Below the pieces are notes generated by a model. It was not told the DNA's origin and did not search any database. It saw only the letters and a list, made by a program, of their open reading frames with translations. Positions 1 through 5,032 of a DNA stretch of 5,185 nt are shown here, in pieces. A program made the position numbers and the translations under genes. The stretch's first letter is position 1. Each line of letters opens with the position of its first letter. The stretch spans positions 1 to 5,185 of the forward strand of contig JAOUNC010000236.1 in the NCBI GenBank assembly GCA_029881175.1, given 5' to 3'. The stretch is from Nitrospirota bacterium. GTDB lineage: Bacteria > Nitrospirota > Nitrospiria > Nitrospirales > UBA8639.

Positions 1-111
1 CTCAATGGGATGGTTAATATAAGGAGAGGCCTCCACGTTTTTTCTCCGCTGGTCGCGATGTTTGTGGGCGGCAAAAGCTAACGCTTTGAGAATTAACGGA
101 ATGTTTCCCAT
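1..111 (-). CDS. HD-domain (p)ppGpp pyrophosphohydrolase (SpoT/MESH1-like), N-terminal 37 residues, cut by window edge
   Basis: The minus strand is open from the ATG at 111-109 to the window edge, exactly 37 codons. The translation begins [19 protein letters not shown] and continues with [17 protein letters not shown]. The pattern FAAxKHR-QRRK-(D/N)-SPYINHP is the N-terminal signature of small alarmone hydrolases of the MESH1/SpoT HD family, which remove the 3' pyrophosphate from (p)ppGpp in the cytoplasm. His34 in INHP matches the first metal ligand of the HD domain (His35 of human MESH1); the HD pair and later Asp lie outside the window. Full-length relatives have about 180 residues. The ATG is the only possible start: an in-frame TGA lies upstream with no other start codon between. 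I see no Shine-Dalgarno; a CACACACAC run sits directly before the ATG. The family call is from recognised motifs; substrate is inferred. Confidence 0.85.
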   Translation of the reverse strand, partial: MGNIPLILKALAFAAHKHRDQRRKNVEASPYINHPIE

Positions 112-161
112 GTGTGTGTGCGGCGATGAAAATGGAATTCGAGAATTTGGTGTTTGTTTAA

Positions 162-167
162 ATCATA
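162..167 (-). promoter_or_regulatory. Possible -10 box upstream of the HD-domain hydrolase
   Basis: On the minus strand the hexamer TATGAT (5 of 6 to TATAAT) lies about 50 bases before the hydrolase ATG. I find no good -35 element at the right distance; the region where it should be overlaps the hairpin at 172-197. This is a weak call. The gene could also be read through from the permease locus. Confidence 0.2.
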
Positions 168-171
168 CTCC

Positions 172-197
172 TTTCCCTATGGCCCTGAATAGGGAAA
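172..197 (-). terminator. 9-bp hairpin downstream of the permease pseudogene
   Basis: TTTCCCTAT (172-180) pairs perfectly with ATAGGGAAA (189-197) around an 8-base loop. It starts 14 bases after the permease stop codon, where a transcript end is expected. Neither strand has a T-tract after the stem, so this is not a canonical intrinsic terminator. It may be a processed 3' end or a regulatory hairpin in front of the hydrolase gene. Confidence 0.35.
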
Positions 198-210
198 AGC
201 CGCCGGAAGA

Positions 211-1045
211 TTACCTGAATGCCCAGCTTAAATAGGCTCCGTACACAAGCGCTTGGATGCACGTCAGGGGAATGCCGATCCCGGCAAAAATCCAAAAGCT
301 GAGCGTTTGGCCTTCCTGTTCCGCCCGTTGAATCATGATGCATTGCTGGCGGCTCCTAGAATGAATAGATTTCCGGCAATCGTACTCTCTTGCGGCCAGG
401 GCCATCAAGGTTGCGAGGGAACCGTGATTTTCTGCCACCAGAGGGAGGTAGAGTGCGACCAGGGAAACGTTGGAAATAAATTGGCTGACCGTCAGGTTCA
501 ACCCGAGAACCGACGGTATAGAATTGAGGTCCAATTGAAGCCGGGTTGTCCATTCCTGCAGGAATCCTGTTTGCCAGATGCTCGCCATGAGCACGAACAG
601 GGACGCGAAGAAGATCAGGGTTGGCCAATCCACACGTTGTAGGAGTGTGACACGGTGAGGACTCAACAGGAGGAGCGGGACTGCGGCGGTTACGGCGATG
701 GCGCTCAGTCGAATCTCAAGAGGGAACACGAAGGCGACCCCCGTCATCTTGAGTCCTATCAAAAATGCCACCATCAAGACACTCCATCGGGAAAGGCCGG
801 CCAGTTGAGGATCTGTGACGAGAACCACTGAAGGTGTCTGGAGTTTTTGATGAAAAGCGTGAGGCATCATGACTTGTAACACCACAAACGCCAACACCAG
901 GCTCAGGAGCGTGGGGAGGGCCAGTGAAGAGTACGAACGTGGCGCCGGCAAGCATGGCCGGCCAGATTTTCACAGGGATGCCGCCGGTTTTTCGAAAGGC
1001 CATAACCAGGAAGACGATTCCTAAAACCAGAAGGAAAAGATTCAT
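211..1045 (-). pseudogene. SLC13/ArsB-NhaD-type ion permease, internally deleted and frameshifted
   Basis: From ATG 1045 the translation starts MNLFLLVLGIVFLVMAFRKT and runs through two hydrophobic segments to ATFVLFTG (about 920). The family-like sequence then resumes in another frame at SSLALPTLLSLVLAFVVLQ and runs to the TAA at 211-213. That second part contains membrane helices, RVDWPTLIFFASLFVLMASI and SQFISNVSLVALYLP, which fit the C-terminal half of an SLC13/ArsB/NhaD (ion transporter superfamily) permease. Intact members have roughly 400 residues; here only about 278 codons remain. The rest of the N-terminal half, including its re-entrant Asn-containing motif, is missing at the junction near 920-933. 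A second lesion at about 387-390 and 339 replaces the conserved GSTIAGNLFILGAASN motif by unrelated residues. The C-terminal 246 codons are open from TTG 951, but no Shine-Dalgarno supports that start. The original substrate (anion, arsenite or Na+/H+) cannot be told. The gene is probably non-functional unless the sequence contains errors. Confidence 0.75.
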
Positions 1046-1114
1046 GAATGGATAGTATAAGAGGGGGCTGGAACGAGTTGAAGCATTGGAAGCAGAATCA
1101 TGGTGTTGTGAAGG

Positions 1115-1143
1115 TTGACGGGAGGATGACGAGATCGTATCAG
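1115..1143 (+). promoter_or_regulatory. Predicted sigma70 promoter of the SemiSWEET gene
   Basis: TTGACG (1115-1120, 5 of 6 to consensus) is followed after a 17-base spacer by TATCAG (1138-1143, 4 of 6). Transcription would start near 1150, giving a leader of about 65 bases to the ATG at 1217. The ATG at 1157 would then be almost leaderless, which supports choosing 1217. Confidence 0.45.
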
Positions 1144-1203
1144 TAATGGTAGAGCTATGGAAAATTACGGTTTCCTGTTAAAAAATGTGTTGCCGTTAAA
1201 AAG

Positions 1204-1209
1204 AAAGGA
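1204..1209 (+). promoter_or_regulatory. Ribosome binding site deciding the SemiSWEET start
   Basis: AAAGGA lies 7 bases before ATG 1217, an ideal distance. The alternative ATG at 1157 has no comparable site. This moves the start 60 bases downstream of the longest reading frame. Confidence 0.7.
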
Positions 1210-1216
1210 CAATGAA

Positions 1217-1471
1217 ATGGATGTTGTCACGATCATGGGATATGTGGCGGGGGTTTGTACCACTTCAGCGTTTCTTCCACAGGCGATGAAAATTGTCAAA
1301 ACGAAACATACTAAAGATATCTCGTTGATAATGTATTCGGTGCTAACCACTGGCATTGTGTTGTGGTGTGCGTACGCCATAATTAATAAAGATTGGCCTC
1401 TGGCCCTTGCGAATGGTATTACCTTGTTTTTGGCTGGATGGATCCTCATCCTCAAAATCCGGTATGGCTAA
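1217..1471 (+). CDS. SemiSWEET sugar transporter (PQ-loop / MtN3-saliva family), 84 aa
   Basis: SemiSWEETs are three-helix inner-membrane proteins that dimerise to let mono- or disaccharides diffuse down their gradient. The protein has helix 1 at about residues 3-22 ending in the hallmark FLPQ (Pro21-Gln22). The usual polar loop follows (KTKHTKDIS, 28-36), then helix 2 (37-56) with Trp50 and helix 3 (61-79) with Asn66 in the LANGITL motif. Trp50 and Asn66 correspond to the conserved sugar-pocket residues of characterised SemiSWEETs. The length of 84 residues is typical. ATG 1217 is preferred over in-frame ATG 1157 because AAAGGA at 1204-1209 lies 7 bases upstream, the family starts here, and the extra 20 residues (rich in Lys/Asn) fit no family feature. 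It is a single-gene unit, divergent from the permease pseudogene. It is AT-richer than its neighbours (hand count about 44% GC over 1221-1440). The sugar transported cannot be predicted. Confidence 0.9.
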   Translation: MDVVTIMGYVAGVCTTSAFLPQAMKIVKTKHTKDISLIMYSVLTTGIVLWCAYAIINKDWPLALANGITLFLAGWILILKIRYG

Positions 1472-1736
1472 CAGTTGAAGGTTTCTGTGGGGTGAGATGG
1501 CGGGGTGGTGGTAGGTAGAAATGGAAGATGCCACTGAATCTCTTGACGGGGTAAACCATTGGACCGGCCTGATTGAGGAGGCAGGGATCGGACGATAAAA
1601 AGCGAAGTCAACTCTTGCCCAAAAATACCTGCTGCACTTCGTTTTAGAATACCGGCGTTAAAATGTGGGTGCTATTCTGGAGTATTTACAATTCGGCAGA
1701 TTTTTTTAAGGGGGGTTCTCAAATTGGATAGTGCGC
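1472..1736. other. Convergent intergenic region
   Basis: This stretch separates the stop codons of the SemiSWEET gene (plus) and the sunset-domain gene (minus). Apart from the possible terminator at 1597-1645 I see no gene, RNA or repeat. There is a G-rich run at about 1487-1517 and a T-run followed by a G-run at about 1700-1716. Confidence 0.5.
1597..1645. terminator. Possible bidirectional terminator between convergent genes
   Basis: CGAAGT (1603-1608) and ACTTCG (1636-1641) form a 6-bp stem. On the plus strand it is followed by TTTT (1642-1645). On the minus strand it is followed by C and then TTTTT (1597-1601). A stem with T-runs on both sides is what two convergent genes (SemiSWEET on plus, sunset-domain gene on minus) would share. 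The 27-base loop is long for an intrinsic terminator, so the call is tentative. Confidence 0.35.
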
Positions 1737-2033
1737 TCAATGAAGGGACCGTCGCCATCCCTTGGCTCTGGCTTCCGGTTCGGAGCAAAACCACCGCTCT
1801 CCCCCGATGGGGTTGATATGCGTTTTCTCGTACCATTTGCCGCCCGGGACATGATAAATCCGTTCTCCATTTCGACTGATGTTGCCCTTGATGTCGCACA
1901 TGCGCATGACCGGGTTTTGCCCGAATGTATCCGCGATCTGAAGCCTGGGGACGAGCGCGACCAAGACGGCTAACAGCGACACAATCGCCACTGGCTTCCA
2001 ATAAAATCGAGTCGTCTTGCCCACCATCCTCAT
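1737..2033 (-). CDS. Membrane-anchored small protein with C-terminal 'sunset'-type domain, 98 aa
   Basis: A basic N-terminus (Arg2, Lys6, Arg9, Lys13) is followed by one hydrophobic helix (about residues 14-29), so the chain is probably anchored in the inner membrane with its C-terminus outside. Residues 46-96 form a compact conserved-looking domain. Its key elements are CDIKGNIS (46-53), GERIYHVPGGKWY (56-68), Thr71, GERWFCSEPEARAKGWRRS (78-96). I recognise this as the 'sunset' domain, which also occurs at the C-termini of secreted thermonuclease-like proteins. Its function is not established to my knowledge. Cys46 and Cys83 could form a disulfide or, with His61, bind metal; that is inference. 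There is no nuclease domain here. ATG 2033 has AAGGAG 11 bases upstream (on the minus strand). ATG 2027 has AGGA 6 bases upstream, so either may be used. A 141-codon frame read over the same DNA is a shadow with no family-like pattern. Confidence 0.8.
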   Translation of the reverse strand: MRMVGKTTRFYWKPVAIVSLLAVLVALVPRLQIADTFGQNPVMRMCDIKGNISRNGERIYHVPGGKWYEKTHINPIGGERWFCSEPEARAKGWRRSLH

Positions 2034-2133
2034 TCCTGCTTGTTCTCCTTGGGTAGGGCAAACGAACGATCTTCCTGCCCATGGCTTTCATCGTCAAATG
2101 ATTTTTGGTTTAGCCTTCGGTTCTACCAATGCC

Positions 2134-2170
2134 CCTGTTGGCTTTTATGTTTTGGCCCTGTAGCAACAGG
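2134..2170. repeat. Overlapping inverted repeats that can form two exclusive hairpins
   Basis: CCTGTTG (2134-2140) and CAACAGG (2164-2170) are perfect inverse complements with a 23-base spacer. CCTGT (2157-2161) can instead pair with ACAGG (2166-2170) around a 4-base loop. The two structures share the same right arm and cannot coexist. They lie about 100-140 bases upstream of the minus-strand sunset-domain gene, in its probable leader or promoter region. No function can be assigned. Confidence 0.4.
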
Positions 2171-2175
2171 CATCA

Positions 2176-2202
2176 ACCGTCTGCATTGTATCGGCGGACG
2201 GT
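2176..2202. repeat. 9-bp hairpin (one G-T pair)
   Basis: ACCGTCTGC (2176-2184) pairs with GCGGACGGT (2194-2202) around a 9-base loop, with a single G-T wobble. There is no T-tract on either side. It could be part of the upstream region of the sunset-domain gene, or a 3'-end structure of the 3159-4607/2451-3155 transcript. I cannot decide. Confidence 0.35.
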
Positions 2203-2450
2203 CTATAAAATTTTAGTAGGAAAAACTGAATGGCTCAGGAAGGTATACATACTAACGGGCAGAAACAGGGGTGAATAACGAAGACTGGGATTTAATCTCA
2301 CTGAAGTGAGCAGCGGTCTGGAAGAAAATGAATCTTTTGTTACTTCGGTCTTGGATGGATTCCCATCCTTTTGCAAGAGTCATCCGTAAGACCCTCGTGG
2401 GGGGGCAAGTCTTGAGTGTCTATCTATTGGTGGATGGCCCATACGAATTC

Positions 2451-3155
2451 CTAATATCCTTCTCGTTTCACGCATGCGTTGCTTAGTGCGATCTGTTCTC
2501 GGTCGCAGGTTCGTTTGAGTAAGTGGTAGTGGGACGACGAGTCTGTAACCGCCACGACGTTCAGCTGGTGGTAGAGTTGAATGGTGTAGAGTAATGATGC
2601 GGAGGTTTTAATGAGGGCCCACCCATATTCAAATCGAGTGGCTTCTTCTCCCTGGAGTCGCCGCCGACTCCAGTCTTGAACCATTTCCACCTCAAACAAT
2701 TCGTGTTCCCATTCTTTGTCTCGGAATTGAAACCACTCAGGGTCGGGCTGTGCGTCAACCAGTCCGGTCGAGAGACTTGAGGGATCAGCAAATAGCCCAC
2801 GCTGAAAGCGACGATCATGTATTAACGATCCCTGAAAAATATGCCGCCATTGGGGATCGCCTAAGTCCTGATTTACCGCCAACATGGTTTCGGGTGTCAT
2901 AGCGCCATTCAGGTTATGCCCCTGGACAATCCGCCCCGCCTTTACAGACTCAGGGTGATAGTCGCCCATGCGATCAGGAAACGCCGTGGTGCCCATCATC
3001 GGTGTCAGTTGGAGAGCCATGAAATCACGAAAGTGAACCGTTTGATAGTCTGCAAGCAATTGCTCGAGAGTGCGGTCATGACATAAATGGAAGGGATAAT
3101 AGAGGGCGTTCATGGGAAAAGCCTGTTCTGGTGGAAGATCCGTAAACGCGACCAT
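2451..3155 (-). CDS. Conserved-looking protein of unknown function, 234 aa, coupled to the porin gene
   Basis: The protein has no signal peptide and no clear membrane helix, so it is probably soluble and cytoplasmic. It has an even charged composition with long stretches likely to be helical. Visible blocks are YYPFHLCHDRTLEQLL (19-34), VHFRDFMALQLTPMMGT (40-56), DRMGDYHPE (61-69) and a His/Asp-rich middle around DPQWRHIFQG (100-109). The tail (about 195-234) is WALIKTSASLLYTIQLYHQL-like. I have the impression of seeing similar hypothetical proteins in Nitrospira-type genomes, but I know no function. The start ATG 3155 is 3 bases after the TAA of the outer-membrane protein gene and has no good Shine-Dalgarno, so translation is probably coupled. 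ATG 3113 (Met15), just before the family-like part, is an alternative. The close coupling suggests co-expression with the porin. Confidence 0.8.
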   Translation of the reverse strand: MVAFTDLPPEQAFPMNALYYPFHLCHDRTLEQLLADYQTVHFRDFMALQLTPMMGTTAFPDRMGDYHPESVKAGRIVQGHNLNGAMTPETMLAVNQDLGDPQWRHIFQGSLIHDRRFQRGLFADPSSLSTGLVDAQPDPEWFQFRDKEWEHELFEVEMVQDWSRRRLQGEEATRFEYGWALIKTSASLLYTIQLYHQLNVVAVTDSSSHYHLLKRTCDREQIALSNACVKREGY

Positions 3156-3158
3156 TTC

Positions 3159-4607
3159 TTAAAACCGGATATTCGTGAGGACATAAAAGTAATCGGTGTC
3201 TTTGCTTCCACCTGGTGGAAGCCCCGCGCTGGCTGGAAGCCGGTCAAAATAGGAGCCTTTAAACCAGTGATCGTATCCTGCATCAAATCCGAGATTTGAC
3301 GTGATGGCCCATTGCAGGCGAACTTCAACGTCCTGTCCGATGAAATTTCCCGAATTGCCCGTCTGATCCCGAATGGTACTCACACCAAAGGTTCCACGAG
3401 CGGTCGCCAAGTACCAGATGCGATGCTTGAGCTGAAATTTCCAGCCAGTGGCTGGACTGAGTATAAGACGCCAACCTGGCGAACTGATGTTGGTGCGAAA
3501 GAACGGACCAAAATTTCCGGTGGGCATATATTCAAAACGTCTTGCACCAAAGAGCGGGTCAAAAGCGGAATCCTGACTATCGCTTGAATTCCGATCACCA
3601 CTCGCATAGTCGTAAAACATCAGAAACCGAGGGGCCCAAGGCAGATCGAACGTGTACCCCACGTCAACATGGTGGAAATGGGCTAGACGATTCGTGTTGC
3701 CGCTATGGCCGGTCTGGAGCACATTTTCCAGCTCATAATCCAACCATCCTCGCCGGGGGGGTTCGTAGAGACGAAGCCCGAATGTTGAAGAAGTGCGCTG
3801 GAAACTCACTATCGAGCCGCGTTGATCGTTTAATCCGAAATAGTAAAGATTCAATCGCAGCCATGGCACTTGCTGACTTTCAAAAAATGTGCCCCAGAAT
3901 ACGTTTCGGGCCGACTGTTCATCTAACTGTGTGGGATTTATGATAACCGGCTCGACCAGGAATGCCCGAAATCTCCAGTCGTCCTTGTCTGCCAGTTGCC
4001 AATGGAAGCCGTCAAACGCATTGGTCGTATTCCTAAAAGCATTTCGCGCAATCAGGCGGCGGCTTCCCATGTCCATGGTGAATCGTCCAACATGTAGGTC
4101 GGTACGCAGTCCCGTTCCCAGAAAATCGTTGGCGGTGAGGGAGACAAAGGCCTGTAAAATATCAAATTCATTTTTACTGCTGGCGTTAACAAAGTCTCCG
4201 GGTTCCGTCAGATAGACTCTTGAATCCTGCCCTTCAAAAAGAACGCGAAGCGACCCGGCGTTGACACCCACCCGAAGACGACTACGTTGTTGAATTTGGG
4301 GATCAGTCTGGCCTTGAGGTTGGCTGACTCGCCAGGGGTGATCATACACTTCAAATCGAGTGCGATGGTCCAGCCCAAGGTCTAGCCAATCAGGAAGATT
4401 TAAGGCCGCTTTCAGGTACCGATTCCAACGCCAATTGCCTGGTTTCACCAAAACAGCGTCGGCAGTATCGGGTGGTGGATGTTCTGCGGCATGGGAGAGT
4501 CGGGCCCTCACGCCATCATCAGCCATGCCAGGAATAATGCCTAGGAGGCCCGTAATAGCGGCGGCGATCACCGTGCTGACAATGAAATGGGGTTGTGGTT
4601 TTGACAC
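3159..4607 (-). CDS. Alginate-export-family outer-membrane beta-barrel protein, 482 aa
   Basis: This is a predicted outer-membrane porin of the AlgE-like alginate export family. With GTG 4607 as start, residues 1-29 form a clear signal peptide: a short basic start MSKPQPH, hydrophobic core FIVSTVIAAAITGLLGIIPG, and cleavage after GMA before DDGV. The barrel domain begins near residue 72 (LPDWLDLGLDHRTRFEVYD). The typical family block VGRFTMDMGSRRLIARNAFR falls at about 173-192, followed by TNAFDGFHW. Alternating amphipathic strands run to the end, and the last residue is Phe (YVLTNIRF), the usual signal for outer-membrane insertion. The length matches the family. The frame stays open upstream to TTG 4694, but that would put 29 residues before the signal peptide. 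GTG 4607 has AGG 6 bases upstream and fits the predicted promoter. It is the first gene of a two-gene unit. The family is diverse, so alginate itself need not be the substrate; no alginate biosynthesis genes are in view. Confidence 0.85.
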   Translation of the reverse strand: MSKPQPHFIVSTVIAAAITGLLGIIPGMADDGVRARLSHAAEHPPPDTADAVLVKPGNWRWNRYLKAALNLPDWLDLGLDHRTRFEVYDHPWRVSQPQGQTDPQIQQRSRLRVGVNAGSLRVLFEGQDSRVYLTEPGDFVNASSKNEFDILQAFVSLTANDFLGTGLRTDLHVGRFTMDMGSRRLIARNAFRNTTNAFDGFHWQLADKDDWRFRAFLVEPVIINPTQLDEQSARNVFWGTFFESQQVPWLRLNLYYFGLNDQRGSIVSFQRTSSTFGLRLYEPPRRGWLDYELENVLQTGHSGNTNRLAHFHHVDVGYTFDLPWAPRFLMFYDYASGDRNSSDSQDSAFDPLFGARRFEYMPTGNFGPFFRTNISSPGWRLILSPATGWKFQLKHRIWYLATARGTFGVSTIRDQTGNSGNFIGQDVEVRLQWAITSNLGFDAGYDHWFKGSYFDRLPASAGLPPGGSKDTDYFYVLTNIRF

Positions 4608-4671
4608 ATTCAGCCTGTTGGGGTAGGTGAATTCCCTATTGCATCTTAATCGTGTCTCAAGAAAGGGGATC

Positions 4672-4701
4672 AAAATAGAGGGTCTGTGCGTCAATTGTCA
4701 A
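4672..4701 (-). promoter_or_regulatory. Possible sigma70 promoter of the porin operon
   Basis: On the minus strand TTGACA (4701-4696, perfect -35) is followed after 18 bases by TATTTT (4677-4672, 4 of 6 to TATAAT). The transcript would start near 4665, downstream of TTG 4694 and about 55 bases before GTG 4607, which supports the shorter protein. A second TTGACA at 4754-4749 has no acceptable -10. Confidence 0.4.
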
Positions 4702-4720
4702 TTTACAAAACAAATGTAAA
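4702..4720. promoter_or_regulatory. Perfect 6-7-6 inverted repeat, candidate operator
   Basis: TTTACA (4702-4707) and TGTAAA (4715-4720) are exact inverse complements around a 7-base spacer. The repeat ends immediately upstream of the -35 box of the predicted porin promoter. The position suits an activator or repressor dimer. It could also be chance in an AT-rich stretch; the regulator is unknown. Confidence 0.35.
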
Positions 4721-4721
4721 A

Positions 4722-4736
4722 AAGACGAAATGTCTT
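4722..4736 (-). other. Small hairpin followed by a T-run upstream of the porin operon
   Basis: On the minus strand AAGAC and GTCTT form a 5-bp stem around a 5-base loop, and the stem is followed by four more T's. It resembles a very weak intrinsic terminator and could insulate the porin promoter from upstream transcription. The stem is AT-rich, so confidence is low. Confidence 0.2.
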
Positions 4737-4801
4737 GGGGTTGGTGTCTGTCAAAAAACGGCTAGGTGGTCCGCAGTCAATTGATCCTAAAGCCAGCCGT
4801 T

Positions 4802-4819
4802 GCGGTGGTGATACACCGC
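4802..4819. repeat. 6-bp hairpin at the left of the palindrome cluster
   Basis: GCGGTG (4802-4807) and CACCGC (4814-4819) pair perfectly around a 6-base loop. It directly precedes the larger nested palindrome that starts at 4825. Confidence 0.5.
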
Positions 4820-4824
4820 CCATG

Positions 4825-4936
4825 CTTCGACCCTTTGACCAGCTCAGGGTCAGCGCGGACGGTGTTTGACGCACTCACCCAAATGGGTAAGGGTCCGTTG
4901 GCGCCATGGGCAGCCTACGGAGTGGGCGTGTCGAAG
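4825..4936. repeat. Nested palindromic element, REP/MITE-like, 112 bases
   Basis: The ends are a 7-bp inverted repeat, CTTCGAC (4825-4831) and GTCGAAG (4930-4936). Inside lie CGGAC (4856-4860) paired with GTCCG (4893-4897) and ACCC/GGGT (4877-4880/4885-4888), nested in order. In addition GACCCT/AGGGTC (4829-4834/4846-4851) forms its own 6-bp hairpin. The left part, CTTCGAC..GACCAGCTCAGGGT, resembles the CTTCGAC-AGCTCAG type of intergenic REP sequence seen in many bacterial genomes. No transposase is present, so if mobile it would be non-autonomous. Other copies in the genome are expected but cannot be seen here. Confidence 0.5.
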
Positions 4937-4947
4937 GAGTCTGAAGT

Positions 4948-4977
4948 CTATCCCCCATTTCGCAAAGAGGGGAGTAG
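4948..4977. repeat. Imperfect hairpin of the palindrome cluster
   Basis: CTATCCCC (4948-4955) pairs with GGGGAGTAG (4969-4977) with one bulged G, and an inner TTT/AAA can pair as well. It follows the nested palindrome by 11 bases and ends about 10 bases from the broken reading frame at 4988-5032. Confidence 0.4.
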
Positions 4978-4987
4978 CCCATTTGAC

Positions 4988-5032
4988 CTACCAGTATCGG
5001 CAAGGCTCATCTTCGTTGATCTCCTTCAGCAT
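4988..5032 (-). pseudogene. Possible 5' remnant of a truncated gene (14 codons)
   Basis: On the minus strand ATG 5032 is preceded at 6 bases by GGTGGAGG (5046-5039), the strongest Shine-Dalgarno sequence in the window. The frame reads MLKEINEDEPCRYW and stops at TAG (4990-4988), next to the palindrome cluster. The opening resembles, from memory, small conserved hypothetical proteins that begin MLKEI..DEP-RRWF. The 3' part would have been lost where the palindromic element now lies. The evidence is a good ribosome site plus a short protein-like start, so chance is not excluded. Confidence 0.3.

Larger units (their letters stand above)
2034..2450. other. 417-base intergenic region without a convincing gene
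   Basis: This lies between the start of the sunset-domain gene and the 3' end of the 234-aa gene, both on the minus strand. It holds the hairpins at 2134-2170 and 2176-2202. There is a 14-base palindrome (CTCACTGAAGTGAG, 2297-2310). A short stem GGATGG/CCATCC (2353-2358/2363-2368) is followed by TTTT on the plus strand. No clear sigma70 promoter is visible for the sunset-domain gene. A 52-codon plus-strand frame (2328-2486) is judged spurious. Confidence 0.5.

Noticed and set aside
22..43. GGAG-AGGC-CTCC stem followed by TTTTTT, terminator-like on the plus strand
   Set aside because: It lies inside the coding sequence of the minus-strand hydrolase and its stem is only 4 bp; no plus-strand gene ends here.
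1157..1216. Longer SemiSWEET starting at ATG 1157
   Set aside because: There is no ribosome site, it lies almost at the predicted transcript start, and the extra residues do not fit the family; ATG 1217 has AAAGGA at 7 bases.
1672..2097. 141-codon minus-strand frame overlapping the sunset-domain gene
   Set aside because: The overlapping 98-codon frame has a membrane helix and a recognisable domain; this one is a low-complexity, Arg/Gly/Pro-rich shadow.
2230..2274. 14-codon plus-strand frame MAQEGIHTNGQKQG after AGGA
   Set aside because: It is too short and has no supporting context; likely chance.
2353..2372. GGATGG/CCATCC hairpin followed by TTTT
   Set aside because: It points along the plus strand, where no gene precedes it; the stem is short.
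2328..2486. 52-codon plus-strand frame starting MNLLLLRSW, antisense to the end of the 234-aa gene
   Set aside because: The ribosome site is weak (GGA at 5 bases), it overlaps a real gene, and no recognisable pattern is present. Could be revisited if conserved in relatives.
3312..3943. Plus-strand frames antisense to the porin (for example 3312-3587 and 3542-3943)
   Set aside because: They are shadow frames of a gene with a clear signal peptide, family blocks and C-terminal Phe; their translations show no protein-like features.
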